NCBI RefSeq assembly: GCF_018294505.1
Contig: NC_057811.1
Location: forward strand, 409,016,968-409,080,967
Source of the DNA: Triticum aestivum
Lineage: Eukaryota; Streptophyta; Magnoliopsida; Poales; Poaceae
Reading direction: 5' to 3'
Length of the DNA stretch: 64,000 nt
Positions 16,659-28,573 of the stretch are shown here, in pieces (positions within the stretch are counted from its first letter, which is position 1; every line of letters begins with the position of its first letter). The notes beneath the pieces are model-generated. The model searched no databases, was not told where the DNA came from, and was given only the letters and a program-made list of their open reading frames with translations. A program made the translations under genes and the position numbers.

Positions 16659-17965
16659 TCAATTAGAACAGATTGTGTTGTAATTGCTTGACTGATGGAA
16701 GCTGATTTGTGGTGGGAGCTTTCATGAGGTAACCTACGAAGCCACTCATCTATTACTGCCCTCTACTTCATTTACTGAAATAGATATGAAAGTAACAGTG
16801 AAGCATTCAATGCAATGAACAGTAAGGTTGATATAGCTCATGATGAAAACGATAAAGAAGTAGGATATACACTGTTGAACCTGCACATTTTGTCTCTAGC
16901 TGTGCAGATGTTTGTCTCTTAATGTAAAGTAGATTTATTCGTTGCATCACCACCATGTTGATATAGTTATTTGTGCCCCTGCCGGTGATCTTTCGGGAGC
17001 GATTAGGATAGAAACACGGCCTCTGGTGAAAAGATACAAAAAATTAATATGAGCCATCGGATTGGAATTGAATGAATGGCACAGATCTTTGTGGAGGGAG
17101 TTGTACGCATAACTACACGCTTCTGTGCAAAAAGGACACTCACTCTAGTTATTTTCTAGCCAATATCCTTCTTCTTCCTCCGCAGTGGCAGCACAGCCGC
17201 GAAATTCCCCAAACCTAATGGAGTTACAGCCCCCTTCGAGTCCCTCTCGCTTGCCGATGACCACTGCGACAGCGGTCCAGATCCGTTGCCAAGCTCCAGC
17301 GCCCGGGTTGTGCAACTAGCATCTTCCCCATCTGAGGCTTCAGCATCTCGCGTACGGCAAACCAGTGGTGGGTTCCCTGCCTCCTCCCCCTTTCAAGATC
17401 AAGCAGCAGCTCATCGACGGCAAGGCGGTGCTGGGCTCCTCGCCTCCTTTCTCTCCCAGGCTCCTCCTCAACTTTTCTGCAGTGCTATGCCGTCAGTGAC
17501 ATTTCTTGTTACTTGATGGCGAGGCAATGATACACCTACGATTGATAAGGAAACTCGCAAGGCTTGCTGTTGTTGACATGGACTGGGGTCATATTAAGGC
17601 GCTTTCAATAATTCATTAATTCTATTGTCTTGATAAGTAATTTCTCCGCCAAAACTATTTTAGCCATGCTCAAAGTACAGTTTTTTCAATTAAAGCATCT
17701 TGAGAATCAACCTTGAAAGAATGTGTTTTAGGCCAAACTTGTTTGTGTTCTCTGTGGGGTTAACAATTCTTTTTTGTTTTGCGTACCTGTGTTTATTACA
17801 TACTTCTATAAAATCTCTCAGGGATTTTTGCATTGCAATTTTTTAAATAGATGCCGGTAAGCAAGAGTTTAGGAAGAAAAGATACTTTGTTTTGCTGATT
17901 TGGTAGGCCGAAGTACGAACCATAGATTCGGCTTAAAAAGGTTTATTAATAGTTTTATTCTTTTC
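16659..17965 (+). other. Helicase 3' flank and intergenic DNA, no supported gene
   Basis: The first few hundred bases are probably the helicase 3' UTR. The region 17156-17510 is CT- and GC-rich, like the 5' part of a plant gene (frame starting MPSSSARVVQLASS), but no splice-consistent continuation or known domain was found. It may be a gene relic. Nothing else recognised. Confidence 0.5.
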
Positions 17966-17970
17966 TTAGT

Positions 17971-18134
17971 TATTCAGGAGTAAGAATAAAATCTCAAGGG
18001 ATATGAAATCACTCTGTTCTTTGGTCTATATATCCCCACATAATGATGACCCATTCTTAAAAATGGCCATACCTATTTATACTCAAATCACCACAAGTAA
18101 TAAAATCTCAAGGGATATGAAATCACTCTGTTCT
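17971..18134 (+). repeat. Direct repeat (about 45 bp, two copies)
   Basis: The string AATAAAATCTCAAGGGATAT followed by GAAATCACTCTGTTCTTT occurs near 17977 and again near 18093, a spacing of about 116 bp. The DNA between the copies is AT rich and noncoding. Confidence 0.85.
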
Positions 18135-18823
18135 TTTCTGTTGATACAAGTGATCTGTCATTGTCAAGCTGTGAATATATTTTGCCGTACGGCTTACCTT
18201 GCGCTGCAGCATCAAGTTGTTTCTTTTGGCATTTGCTAGTTAGCAAAAGAAGTTGAATTGCATTCTTAATTGTTCAGTGCAGAAATGAACTGTTATTCGG
18301 CACTAGCGTTTTGTAATATAAATACTTACTGAGCACTACTACAAGCAATTATTTTGAGTGTTTATGCAAACGATGTTGGTATTTCACTTGCAAGGATGTG
18401 GTACCATGGTCAATGTTTCAGTTGTTGTAATAATCTTACTACTTTATTTTCGTGCTAGTCACCTAAATCTAGTATCCCGCGACTTAAAAGCACAAAAGAT
18501 ATGCTTGTCACATGCTGACTTTGACAAAGTGACACATATTAGTGTCTATCCATGTCTGCATGGGGTGCGATTGAAAACTGGCCTCACATATCTGCTTCAT
18601 GGGGCCGGGGCCAAACTGGGGGAGACAATGTGGAATTCCACTGCTAGTTTCAGAAATGTAATTTGTTAGTTGTGAGTTAAACTCCACTGATGTTTATCCA
18701 ATTGTCTTGAGGCCAACCTGATGTGTTTCTGGCTATTGAACACAACATCTAGTCTGACAGAGAGTTGGTCCTTCTCATTGGGAACCTTCCAAGATGTGAC
18801 GCATTCTCCAAATAGATAAATCG
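18135..18823 (+). other. Intergenic DNA, nothing recognised
   Basis: No frame with a recognisable domain, no clear transposon ends and no RNA gene seen. A 103-codon frame at 18358-18669 is unremarkable. Confidence 0.5.
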
Positions 18824-19589
18824 CAGCCTCACTTCATTCATAATATGAGATCCAGAATTAGCTGTTGCAAAAGGTGAAAAAGGAAGTTCAGCTACTATTT
18901 TCTGTTGCAGCAGTAGGGAAACTGTTGTGATAAATTGAGTTGAAATTACTGAAGTCATGATGGTCTTATTCATTGTTCGTATAACTGTTACGTGCTAGCT
19001 ACTACGCAGCAAAAACTATAGAAATGTATGTGCATTACTGAACCATAATTCAAAGCTTTTCACCCTTTTTGCCCGTCAGAGAACATAAGTATTTCTATTT
19101 CTTGCCTTGTGATGTAAACTATAATTATTTTTCTTGTATTTGTAGATGGATGATGCTCTGACAACGGGAAACATTTGGACTACAGGTGGACAGAAGAAGA
19201 TTTTCTCAAAGTCTTCCCGTCCTTACAATTGCAGAGAACTTCTCTGCATGCACCTATACCTGTCTGTCCTCAACTGAATCGCAAACATAAACAGAAGCAG
19301 TGACTGGCCAAGGACAGGGGATTGCTTTAGGGTGTTTTGTTTTTTATTTAACATATTCAGCATATATAAGTAGAAAGAAGATTTTCATGTCTGGTGCGTA
19401 ATTTATAGGTAGTGGATGGTTGGAGCTTCCGCGAAGCATCTGATCCCTCTGTTAACGACCGTTTCCTGTGATGATGCACTCGATCCTAGCCTTTTAAGGT
19501 ATCATCTACCATTGTATGCGCTGGTCAGTGGCCACTCCATTTTGTGGGCATGGATCCATTTTGGATCTCATATTATGCATGAAGTGAGG
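18824..19589. repeat. Distant inverted repeat (about 27 bp arms, 0.7 kb apart)
   Basis: Left arm CCTCACTTCATTCATAATAT continuing GAGATCC (18824-18852). Right arm GGATCTCATATTATGCATGA continuing AGTGAGG (19563-19589). They match in reverse complement with one or two differences. No transposase was found between them and no family was identified; this could be the remnant of a small DNA transposon. Confidence 0.7.
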
Positions 19590-19591
19590 CA

Positions 19592-19680
19592 GGTAGTTTC
19601 TGCTAACTTCAGAACCTGCAGCAACTCATACTACCTGCTAGTTTCCTGTGATGATGCAGGTTCTGAAGTTAGCAGAAACT
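19592..19680. repeat. Hairpin-forming inverted repeat (about 25 bp arms)
   Basis: GTTTCTGCTAACTTCAGAAC with CTGCA after it (about 19597-19621) is matched exactly by TGCAGGTTCTGAAGTTAGCA with GAAAC after it (about 19655-19680), leaving a loop of roughly 35 bases. The phrase TTTCCTGTGATGATGCA also occurs twice (near 19465 and 19641). Confidence 0.85.
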
Positions 19681-19944
19681 AATGTTTCTTATCACGTTAT
19701 CTACTGCGTGCGGTCGACATAGATCTGCGTTTGATCGAGGTCGGTAGAAGTTGGGACGTCAGATTGCTTACTATCCTATCATCTGTTGCCGTAATGCTCC
19801 TATTTTCTCTTGTTGAGTTTAGCACTAGGCATGGGAAAAGGCTGGAACTTTGCCAATTCAACTACCTTACCATGTGTCGTGTTTGTCCAGTTATCTAAGC
19901 TTACATTATTGATAACACTTGATTTGTGTATTGCATGAAGCTTT

Positions 19945-20260
19945 GTTTCTGTTGATTTATGCTCCTTTTAGACTGAGCTCAGCACCAAAATTTTCTTGTG
20001 AGATGTTACAGCAGTAGATGGATAGGCCCTACGCCTTTCCTCAACATGTGTGCCCATTTTCGCTTCAGTCAACTGGCTGCTGCTGCGTGAACGCCATGCC
20101 GGCGTTGTTGCTTCTGCGCTGCGTGGACCTCCATTTGCATCCGGAGGTGTTCCTCCAGCTTCTGTTGAAGCATACTCGTACTCCTGGGTCATGACACACC
20201 GGCGCGCGAGTCGTAGTACCCCATGCGCAGCCATGATCCACCGTGGCATCCCGGCGGCCT
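19945..20260. pseudogene. Rearranged remnant of a NAC gene 3' end
   Basis: Seen: plus strand 19945-20075 resembles the 3' flank of the NAC gene (23131-23225). Shared strings are TTGTTTCTGTTG, TTTATGCTCCTTTTAGACTG and the run to AGTCAACTG. From about 20078 to 20260 the minus strand resembles the NAC coding end instead: GTGCTTCAACAG-like, GGAGGAACACCTCCGGATGC, and GCCGGGATGC near 20250. Coding and UTR pieces therefore lie in opposite orientations joined at about 20078. Inference: a duplicated NAC tail that was inverted and decayed. It has no intact frame. Confidence 0.78.
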
Positions 20261-20660
20261 GAACGGAGCTTGCGTTCCGTTGGCTTGTGGTGGTGGTGGT
20301 GCGCCGGTTTGGGTTCCCCGCCGTCGTCCCTTGGCCGCTCTCTACCGCCCTGGCCCCGGGCTACGGCGCGGCGTTGCTGGGGCCTGACAACTGCAGGCAC
20401 CGACTAAATGTTGACCGGTGAATCACCACAGTCGTCTCCTCATCCGACCCCGGCGCTGCCACCGCCGGCCACGCGACGGTGCGGTGGCCCCCTGCTTGAG
20501 CACCACCAGGGCGGCGCCGTTCATGCCGGCGAGCCTGAGGGAGAACAACAGGCTCCATGACTTGGTGCCGGAGGACGGACGGCATCGGCGCGTATCCTAT
20601 CCTCTTCCGGAACCCGTGTTCGTAACGAACCCGAGTCAGTATTTGATGCGGAAACAGGGT
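20261..20660. other. Spacer upstream of NAC gene, nothing certain
   Basis: GC-rich with long but domain-less frames on both strands. It may contain more of the rearranged NAC duplicate, but no convincing match was seen by eye. Confidence 0.4.
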
Positions 20661-20677
20661 TCGCACCACATCCAGGT

Positions 20678-20684
20678 TATATAA
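20678..20684 (+). promoter_or_regulatory. TATA box of the NAC gene
   Basis: TATATAA about 118 bp before the chosen NAC start codon, in otherwise GC-rich DNA. The position suits a plant core promoter with a short 5' UTR. Confidence 0.6.
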
Positions 20685-20801
20685 TGCAGCCCGCGGCCAA
20701 GAAGCGCGAGACCATATCGATTGTAGCACGCCACGCCACGCCGCGAGAAGCCCAGAACGATCTCCTCTTCTGTTGCGATCGCTAGCGCTCAACTCGCCGA
20801 C

Positions 20802-23087
20802 ATGGCAGAGGAAGGGGGCGGCGCGGAGGAGAAGGCCGTCGTCGGGGCAGGAGAGCAGGAGGGGCAGATCGTCGTCGCCGGAGCGGCGTACGAGGAGGAG
20901 GAGACGGACGGCGGAGGAGGAGCCGCAGGAGACGAGGAGATCGGCAGGGGCGACGGCCAGTTCATATTCATTCCGCCGCCGGGGTTCCGGTTCAGGCCGA
21001 GCGACGACGAGCTGATCAGGTACTACCTGCTCCCCAAGCTGCAGGGCCGGGGCCACGCGCCCAACCGGGCCATCATCGAGCACAACGTGTACCAGTGCCA
21101 CCCGGACGAGCTCGTCGGTACGTTTTAGTTTCTCGCCGGTTTTTCGCCGCCGATCGTCTTACTTACAACCTCTGGTGATCAATTCATCCTCGTCTCCGTG
21201 GATTCTGCAGGACAATACAGGGGCCGGGGAGAGGGCAAGAGCTTCTACTTCCTGTCGCCGAGGGTGCGCCGGTACGACAACGGGGACCGGCCGCGGCGGG
21301 ACACGGACGACGGCCGCGGGCGGTGGAAGGTGTCGACGGGCAAGAAGGACATGGGGGAGGAGAAGAAGGTGGCCGGCGACGGCACCACCCGCTACTGCAT
21401 GAGCGTGCTCAACTACTTCGAGAGCCCCAGAGGCGGCGGGCGCAAGTCTGAGTGGCTCATGAGGGAGCTCACCGTCCCGGCGTACGAGATCAAGCTCCCC
21501 AAGGACGGCGGCCCTGGCGGCAAGACGGTCAGTTTTCTTCTCTGAGATTTCAAACCACGTTACCGTTTCGAAGTTTTTTCTTTCTTTCTTTCTGTCTTTT
21601 TGCTAAAAGTAATCCGGTGGCTGATTTCTGGATTGTGAACAACGATTTACCACATTTATTTATGATCTTCATTCAAATCATGAAACTTTTGCAAAAAAAA
21701 AAATCTGACTTTGATTGGATGCACGCAGTTGGATAGGTACGTGATGTGCAAGATTTACCTCAAAGACGACAAAGGCGACGACGACGAGGAGGCAGGGCCC
21801 AGCAGCGCCTCGCCGCTGCACCTGCACGGGCCGGTGGAGGGCGACGAAGGGGCGACGTCGGCGGAGCTTCCAAAGCTTTCGAAGAAACTGGCGGGCAAGA
21901 GGCCCGCGGAGGACCAGCAGCTGCGGCACGCCACCGCCGCCGCGAGGAAGCGGGCTCACCACTCCTCAAAATGCCTGCAAATCGAGCCGCCAGCACCACC
22001 GCTACAAGGCAACGGCATGCAGGCTCCGTTCAGCACGCCGGGATGCTCATACTACGGTGGATCAGGGCAGCCCATGCTCATGGGGTATCACGCTGGCGCG
22101 GCGCCGATGCCGCGGCCAATGCTGGCGTACAACAACGGCCAGGTGCACGTGCCGCGGCAGCAGGTGGCGTACAACGGGCAGATGCCGGCGATGGCGCGAC
22201 AGCCGGCGGCGTACAACGGGCAGGTAGCGTACAACGGGCAGATGCCGGCGATGGCGCGACAGCCGGCGGCGTACAACGGGCAGGTGGCGTACAACGGGCA
22301 GATGCCGGCGATGGCGCGACAGCCGGCGGCGTACAACGGGCAGGTGGCGTACAACGGGCAGATGCCGGCGATGGCGCGACAGCCGGCGGCGTACAACGGG
22401 CAGGCGCCGGTGATGGCGCGACAGCCGTTGGCGTACAACGGGCAGGTGCCGGTGAGGCAGCAGCAGGTGGCGTTCAACGGGCAGGTGCGGCCGCCGCCGT
22501 GCCGGCTCGCAGGTAGCCCCCCCAACAGCTATGGTCAGAATCTGACAATGATGGCGCGGCCGTCGTGCCCGGCCGGCCAAGCAGTGAACCCGCAGATGCA
22601 GAAGCAGCCGGAGACGGATGAGATGCGCGAGAAGCGGGTGCTTCAACAGAACCTGGAGGAACACCTCCGGATGCAGTCGTTGACGCAGCAGCAGCAGCTT
22701 GCGATGGCGTCCACGCAGCAGCAGCGGCAGGCGATGGCATTCATGATGCGCCAGCAGCAGCAATGGACGATGTCGTTCATGATGCACCAGCAGCAGCAGC
22801 ACCATCAGCAGCAGCAACAGTACTTGGGCGGCGCCAACGCGAATTACTATCACCACGAAGGGGCCATGGTGCTCCAGACGACGAGCAGTTCTCCAGGAGA
22901 GGCGGCGCTGGTAACAGCAGACGGTTCGCCGGTCAGTACGGTGGTGTCTGTGGAGGGAAACGAGGAGGACTGCAACAACAACGGGGATTGCAGCAGCCAT
23001 GGTCGGGAGGAGTCTGCGGCTTCGCCGGGCGGGGTGACGGCGCCGGCATCGGCATCGGCAGAGGGTGATGGCCCCCAGCGTGCATGA
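20802..23087 (+). CDS. Divergent NAC-domain transcription factor
   Basis: NAC proteins are plant-specific DNA-binding transcription factors. Exons: 20802-21117, 21211-21527, 21729-23087, with in-phase GT-AG junctions, giving 663 residues. The three-exon layout with two introns inside the NAC domain is the family norm. The domain (about residues 50-225) shows subdomain A as PPGFRFRPSDDELIRYYL, then FYFLSPRVRRYDNGDRPRR, RWKVSTGKK, SEWLMRELTVP and LDRYVMCKIYLKDD. It departs from the consensus (WYFF, GYWKATG, LDDWVLCRI), so it belongs to a grass-expanded divergent group. An acidic, glycine-rich leader precedes it. The C-terminal half is low complexity: YNGQ repeats from a 60-bp minisatellite, then methionine/glutamine-rich runs that may act in activation. 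The start is the first ATG after the TATA box; its targets are unknown. Confidence 0.9.
22163..22402 (+). repeat. 60-bp coding minisatellite, four copies
   Basis: Four near-identical 60-bp units lie in the NAC third exon, followed by two degenerate half-units. Each encodes 20 residues built from MPAMARQPAAYNGQ plus VAYNGQ. Copies differ by single bases (for example GTAGCG against GTGGCG), so the array is young. The period is a multiple of three, so copy-number change keeps frame. Confidence 0.95.
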
Positions 23088-23099
23088 TTCGGCACAGTG

Positions 23100-24880
23100 A
23101 TGGACGCACGCAAGTGTACTATGTATTGCACAAAGCCTTGTTTCTGTTGGTTTATGCTCCTTTTAGACTGAGCTCTGCACCAAACTTTTACAGCAGCAGA
23201 TAGACCTTCTATGCTTTAGTCAACTGTATGTATGATGTGTTTCCTGAATTGCAACAGCCTCAAGAGTAAATGTAATTCAGCTACGTATTTAGTATTTCTG
23301 TTTTTTTTTCGTTGATGTGTTTTTTCTTTTTTGAGCAACTTCATTTAGCTGAATCTTCTTAGAAAGTTTTGTTATGAGGCGAGCAGCCAGAAGTTGATTG
23401 ATGCCGACCGCGTACGAACGCCAGGAACAGCAAAACATGGATGTGGCGACTGGCGAGCAACGAACGCTGCGGCAGCAGCCAGCAGCATTACAAGCCTACA
23501 ACACGAACAGAATCGTAGCTAACGGACACGGGCGAGATAAAATGGTTGGCTCGCTCAACTAAACCCGCCCGCCTACTCCCCCTGCTCCGCCCCGGCGTCA
23601 CCTCCCCCCGGGCTGGGCGGCGGAGCTGGCCGCACGCGGCCGCCGACCGCCGGTGCGCCGTTCACCGGGGAAATGAGGAAGCGGAGCGCACCGCGAACGG
23701 CTCGCTTCAGCACCGCCCCTCTCTTGGGGATGCAGCGAGGTTGTGCGCGTGCCCTTGCCGGCGCCGGCTTCTGGCCCCCGCCCGCGTGTCCACCGCCGCA
23801 GCTCATCCCGGTTGCCACCGTGAGGAGAGGCGAAGGCGAGCTAGCAGTGGGTGGTCAGGTTGTAGCCTTGTAGGGAGGGATCGTGAAGAAAGAGAGAAAC
23901 CGAGGCGTCTGCCGGAGCCAGCGGACCTCTGATGTGATTTATACCACCGCCGTTACATTAGAGGCAGGGCAGGCGCGCGCGTGCGCGGTTACAGTGCACA
24001 CAGAGCAGCTCGGAAAGCGGCGGGAAGCAGGGGTGAAGTGGACCGGAAGAGGTGGGGGACTGGGGGTGAGGCGGCGATGGGTACTGCTGGACGGTGAGGT
24101 GAGATGGGGTGAAGTGAACTGGTGAAGCACACTGGTGGGTGGGAGCGGTGGAAGTTTCTTCCGTTGGTTGACGTCGCAGGACAGGAGGAGCCAAGAGGGA
24201 GGGAAAGTTTCAGGGAACCGGCGGACATGTGGTGCCTCGATCTCTCTCGATCCGCCGTGGGAACCAGGCCGCACGGGGCCCCTCCGGATCGCGGCGGTGC
24301 TCCTTTTGTCCCGGCCGGGCTATACGCAATGATGACGGGCAGTGGCGCGCACGAACCCGTCCATCCATCCACCCACTTTCCCTATCACCAGCGACCCCAA
24401 CCCAATCCCCCCTTTCGTGATTCGTGTCACTTGCTCGCATGAGAAACAAAATGGTACCAGAAGGACGTGCCCCGGTGTAATCTAGATTTCTTTGTTTGCG
24501 TCAATGATTAAGTGAAAATGCCCTTGTAAACATCTTGCGTAACCTAGATTTCTTCATTTGCCCAAGTCTAATCAAAGACCGCTATCAAGATATTTCATAT
24601 ACCATACACTATAGAGATCTGTTTTTTTAGAGATACACTATAGAGGTCTATAAGAAGATCTCGGGCTGAAAAAAGTGTGCTTCTTTTTAAGAATGCACAC
24701 AAAAACATACTATATGCTATAGTCATGCAATAGTCACAAATCAATCGGACAAAACATGTACATTTTTATTTATTATTTTGTAATATTTAAGTGGATTTGG
24801 TTCAATTACTTTTAAGGTGTAATATGTTAAAATTATATATAACTGTGATTTCAAAAAAAGCTATTTATAAATAAGCACTA
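23100..24880. other. NAC 3' flank and GC-rich spacer, no supported gene
   Basis: 23100-23350 is probably NAC 3' UTR. 23540-24440 is GC rich with overlapping open frames on all strands and no domain, as expected from composition alone. 24450-24880 is AT rich and empty. Confidence 0.5.
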
Positions 24881-24884
24881 TTGT

Positions 24885-25352
24885 TTAGTGTAAATGATTA
24901 TATTTATTTTGATTCACACCGGGACTAATATTCGGTTGGACCGAATAGTACTCCTCGGATACATTGGAAGGTCTCTTCTTTGTAGTGCTACTCAACGAAA
25001 CACATCCGAAAGTAAAAAAAAAGAAACGATGATGAAGATGGTGTGCCGCGCCGCCGGGGGGATCCTGCTTGCTTTGTTGATGTTGAGGTGGGTCCCGCCG
25101 CACGCCCGCCGCCTCACTCCGTCGCCAGGGCCTTCCAGAGGAAGACCGCGACCCCTGCGCCAGCGACGTCGTGGCGACCATCCTCCACCAGCCGCCTCCC
25201 CCCTCGTTGGCCGCGTCCTGCTGGCTGCCTCCATCGTCGAAGTAGTGGAGGACGGCGACGGCTCCCACCACCATCACCGCAATCTCGCCGGCGGACTCCG
25301 TCTCGTACCAAAGACCAACCTTTCCTCCCATGGAGTAGACGAAGAGCGACAT
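24885..25352 (-). other. Unresolved open frame(s), possible small gene
   Basis: The minus strand holds a 155-codon frame starting MSLFVYSMGGKVGLWYETES with a hydrophobic stretch (GEIAVMVVGAVAVLHYF). The plus strand of the same DNA (from 25029) holds a frame starting MMKMVCRAAGGILLALLMLR that looks like a signal anchor. The two overlap, so at most one is likely real. No domain was recognised and neither has clear gene context. 25440-25780 has no supported gene. Confidence 0.2.
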
Positions 25353-25779
25353 GGCTCAGCAGAAGGAGGGGTTCGGTTTTGGAAGGAAGAACTGGCGAGG
25401 AGGAATGGGCGTCCATGGGCAGCTATTTGAAGGCGGGAGGTGATCTACTCTAGCCGACAGAGGAGCTTTGCTACTCTTCTCTGCTTTTCTTCTCCTGTCG
25501 GTTGCCTGCCGGTGGCATGATGAACAAATTTTAGGGACGTCGGAGTAGTAGCTGGGAGAGGGAGTGGAGAGCGGGCAGAGAGGGGACAACAGAGGTGTAG
25601 AGACAGAGATGAGCAAGGAGGCGCGAGGATGATCCTCTCCAGCTCCATCGAGTGCTTCCATTCTAAGGTTGTTCATGCTTCATGATTTTTCTTGCTTTTG
25701 CACAATTTGCCTGATGAGGAAAGATCCGGGGACACGGGGGAGAGAGAAGAGAGGGGAGGCAGGGGTAGAGAGGAGACAC

Positions 25780-27003
25780 TGTGACGCCCCAACTTAATCA
25801 TGCACTAATCATACACGCAAATGTGCGCGATCAAGATCAGAGACTCACGGGAAGATATCACAAGACAACTCTAGACACAAATTAAAGTTATAAAAGCTTT
25901 GTATTACAAGCCAGGGGCTTCGAGGGCTCGAATACATAAGCTCGAATACAAACGAGTCATCGGAAGCAACAATATCTGAGTACAGACATAAGGTAAACAA
26001 GTTTTCCTTAAGAAGGCTAGCAAAAACAACAGTAACGATCGAAAAAGCAAGGCCTCCTGCCTGGGAGCCTCCTAACTACTCCTGGTCGTCGTCGGCCTCC
26101 ACGAAGTAGTAGGCTTCGTCGGGGTAGAAGTAGCCGTCGGTGGTCTCATCTGGCTCCTAGGATCCGTCATCTGATCGCAGCAATTGGATATAGGGGAAAT
26201 GGGTAGCAAAGCAACCATGAGTACTCATCCAAAGTACTCGCAAGACTTACATCAGATCTATACTAATCATTATCAAAGGAATGTGGCTATATCTTTGGAC
26301 TGAACTGCAGAAATGCCAGAAGAGAAGGGAAATCTAGCCTATCGAAGACTAGCATCTTGAAGCATTAGAAGAGTGCAGATTAGCATACTATAAGTAACAA
26401 GTATATTGTATTAACGCCCAGAGATCCTTCCTTATCTACCTGTGAGAAAGCAATACCAGAGCCATCATATCCATTTCATCTCTCCAGTATCCAGTTCTAG
26501 TTGTATAGATCGGGATACAACTCCGAGCGTCCATTACCGTGGACACAGCTATTTTGAATAGATTAACTTCCCTGCAGGGGTGCACAAACTTACCCAACAC
26601 GCTCGATTAACTCCGACCCAACACACTTCCCTGTGTCATGTCGGCCTCGGTTGATCGACACGCCGTAGTCCTACCTAGGCTCAATAGAGAGGCCAACACG
26701 CCGGTCTACATCCCAAATGTGAAGGGGTCATGGGCCAATCGTCCTTTGCAATCCTACGCGTTGCGAATGCGTCTTGGAGCAGACCCACCCCCTAATACAA
26801 GTGCAGGTGGTTCCTGTCCAACCGGGCGCGTGACGCTAAACTGCTCGTCAGTGAGCTTTCGGAAGAATCGTACGACGCAGAGTGCCCAAAATTATTCCCA
26901 CATGGTGGTCAGTGCAGAAAGGCCAGAGGCCTACTCGGATCACGTATCCAAATCGTTAGTTTCTTGGGAGCGCGCGGAGACGATCAATCCATGATCTGTG
27001 GTC
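25780..27003. mobile_element. Retroelement fragment beginning TGTGACGCC (left part)
   Basis: Starts TGTGACGCCCCAACTTAATC and contains the conserved phrases GACTCACGGGAAGATATCAC, CAAGCCAGGGGCTTCGAGGG and GAGTACAGACATAAG that I recall from a high-copy Triticeae LTR element; the family name is uncertain. It is interrupted at 27003 by the Gypsy element, and resumes at 34953. No coding domain is visible. The TG start and repeat character suggest an LTR; a matching second end was not found. Confidence 0.55.
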
Positions 27004-28573
27004 TGATGGTGTCGCTAGGACTACGTCGGTTTTTTCCCCAAGAGGAGAGGATGATGTAGCACAGCAACGGTAGGTATTTCTCTCAGTTATGAAACCAAGG
27101 TATCAAACCAGTAGGAGAACCAAGCAAACACAACGTAAGCAGCACCTACACACAAATAACAACACCTCGCAACCCGACGTGTTAAAGGGGTTGTCAATCC
27201 CTTTCGGGGTACGACGCCTCAAGATAGGCAAACAGACGTGAGGAAATTGTAGTAGATTGATAGATCGAACGCTAAACAAAATAAATAGAAATAAATTGCA
27301 GCAAGGTATTTTTGTATTTTTTTCTGTTTAATAGATCTGAATAAAAACGCAAAGGTAAAATAGATCGCAAGGCAAATATATGAGGAAGAAGACCCGGGGC
27401 CGTAGGTTTCACTAGTGGCTTCTCTCGAGAAAAAAGCAAACGGTGGGTAAACAAATTACTGTTGGGCAATTGACAAAACTTCAAATAATCATGATGATAT
27501 CCAGGCAATGATCATTACATAGGCATCACGTCCAAGATTAGTAGACCGACTCCTGCCTGCATCTACTACTATTACTCCACACAACGACCGCTATCCAGCA
27601 TGCATCTAGTGTATTAAGTTCATGGAAAAACGGAGTAATGCAATAAGAACGATGACATGATGTAGACAAGATCCGTTTATCTACAAGGGGGTAGATATAG
27701 ATCTCGTCTTTTTATCCTTAGTAGCAACGATACATACGTGTCGGTTCCTCATCTGTCACTGGGATCAAGCACCGTAAGATCGAACCCACTACCGGGCACC
27801 TCTTCCCATTGCAAGACAAATAGATCAAGTTGGCCAAACAAAACCCAAATATCGGAGAAGAAATACGAGGCTATAAGAGATCATGCATATAAGAGATCAA
27901 AGAAACTCAAATAACTTTCATGGATATAAAAAGATATAACTGATCATAAACTCAAAGTTTATCAGATCCCAACAAACACACCGCAAAAGGACTTACATCA
28001 TATGGATCTCCAAGAGACCATTGTATTGAGAATCAAAAGAGAGAGAGGAAGCCATCTAGCTAGTAACTACGGACCCGAAGGTCTACAAAGAACTACTCAC
28101 GCATCCTCGGAGAGGCACCAATGGAAGTGGTGAACCCCTCTGTGATGGTGTCTAGATTGGATCTGGTGGTTCTGGACTCTGCGGCGGCTGGATGAATATT
28201 TCGTCGACTCCCCTAGGGTTTCTGGAATATTGGGGTATTTATAGAGCAAAGAGGCGGTCCGGGGGAGTCCCAAGGTGGGCACAACCCACCAGGGCTGGGT
28301 TGTGCCCCCCTCGGGGCACCCCCAGGTGCAACCAGGGCCCATTGCCTTCCTTCTGGCCCATAAAAATCACAAAAATAGTTTCGGGGCATTTGGACTCCAT
28401 TTGATATCGATTTCCTGCGATATAAAAAACATGCAGAAAACAACAACTGGCACTTGGCACTATGTCAATAGGTTAGTACCAAAAAATGATATAAAATGAT
28501 TATAAAACATCCAAGATTGATAATAAAACAACATGGAACAATCAAAAATTATAGATACGTTGGAGACGTATCA
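27004..28573 (-). repeat. 3' LTR of the Gypsy element
   Basis: 1570 bp, closely similar to the right LTR. It is shorter partly because a GC-rich palindrome is reduced to 12-bp arms (28277-28307). Confidence 0.92.

Noticed and set aside
20361..21101. 246-codon minus-strand frame
   Set aside because: It overlaps the first NAC exon in antisense; length is explained by high GC content.
21746..22516. 256-codon alanine/glycine-rich plus-strand frame and the minus-strand frames at 22062-23000
   Set aside because: Alternative frames of the NAC minisatellite and CAG-rich exon; repeats with a period divisible by three keep all frames open.
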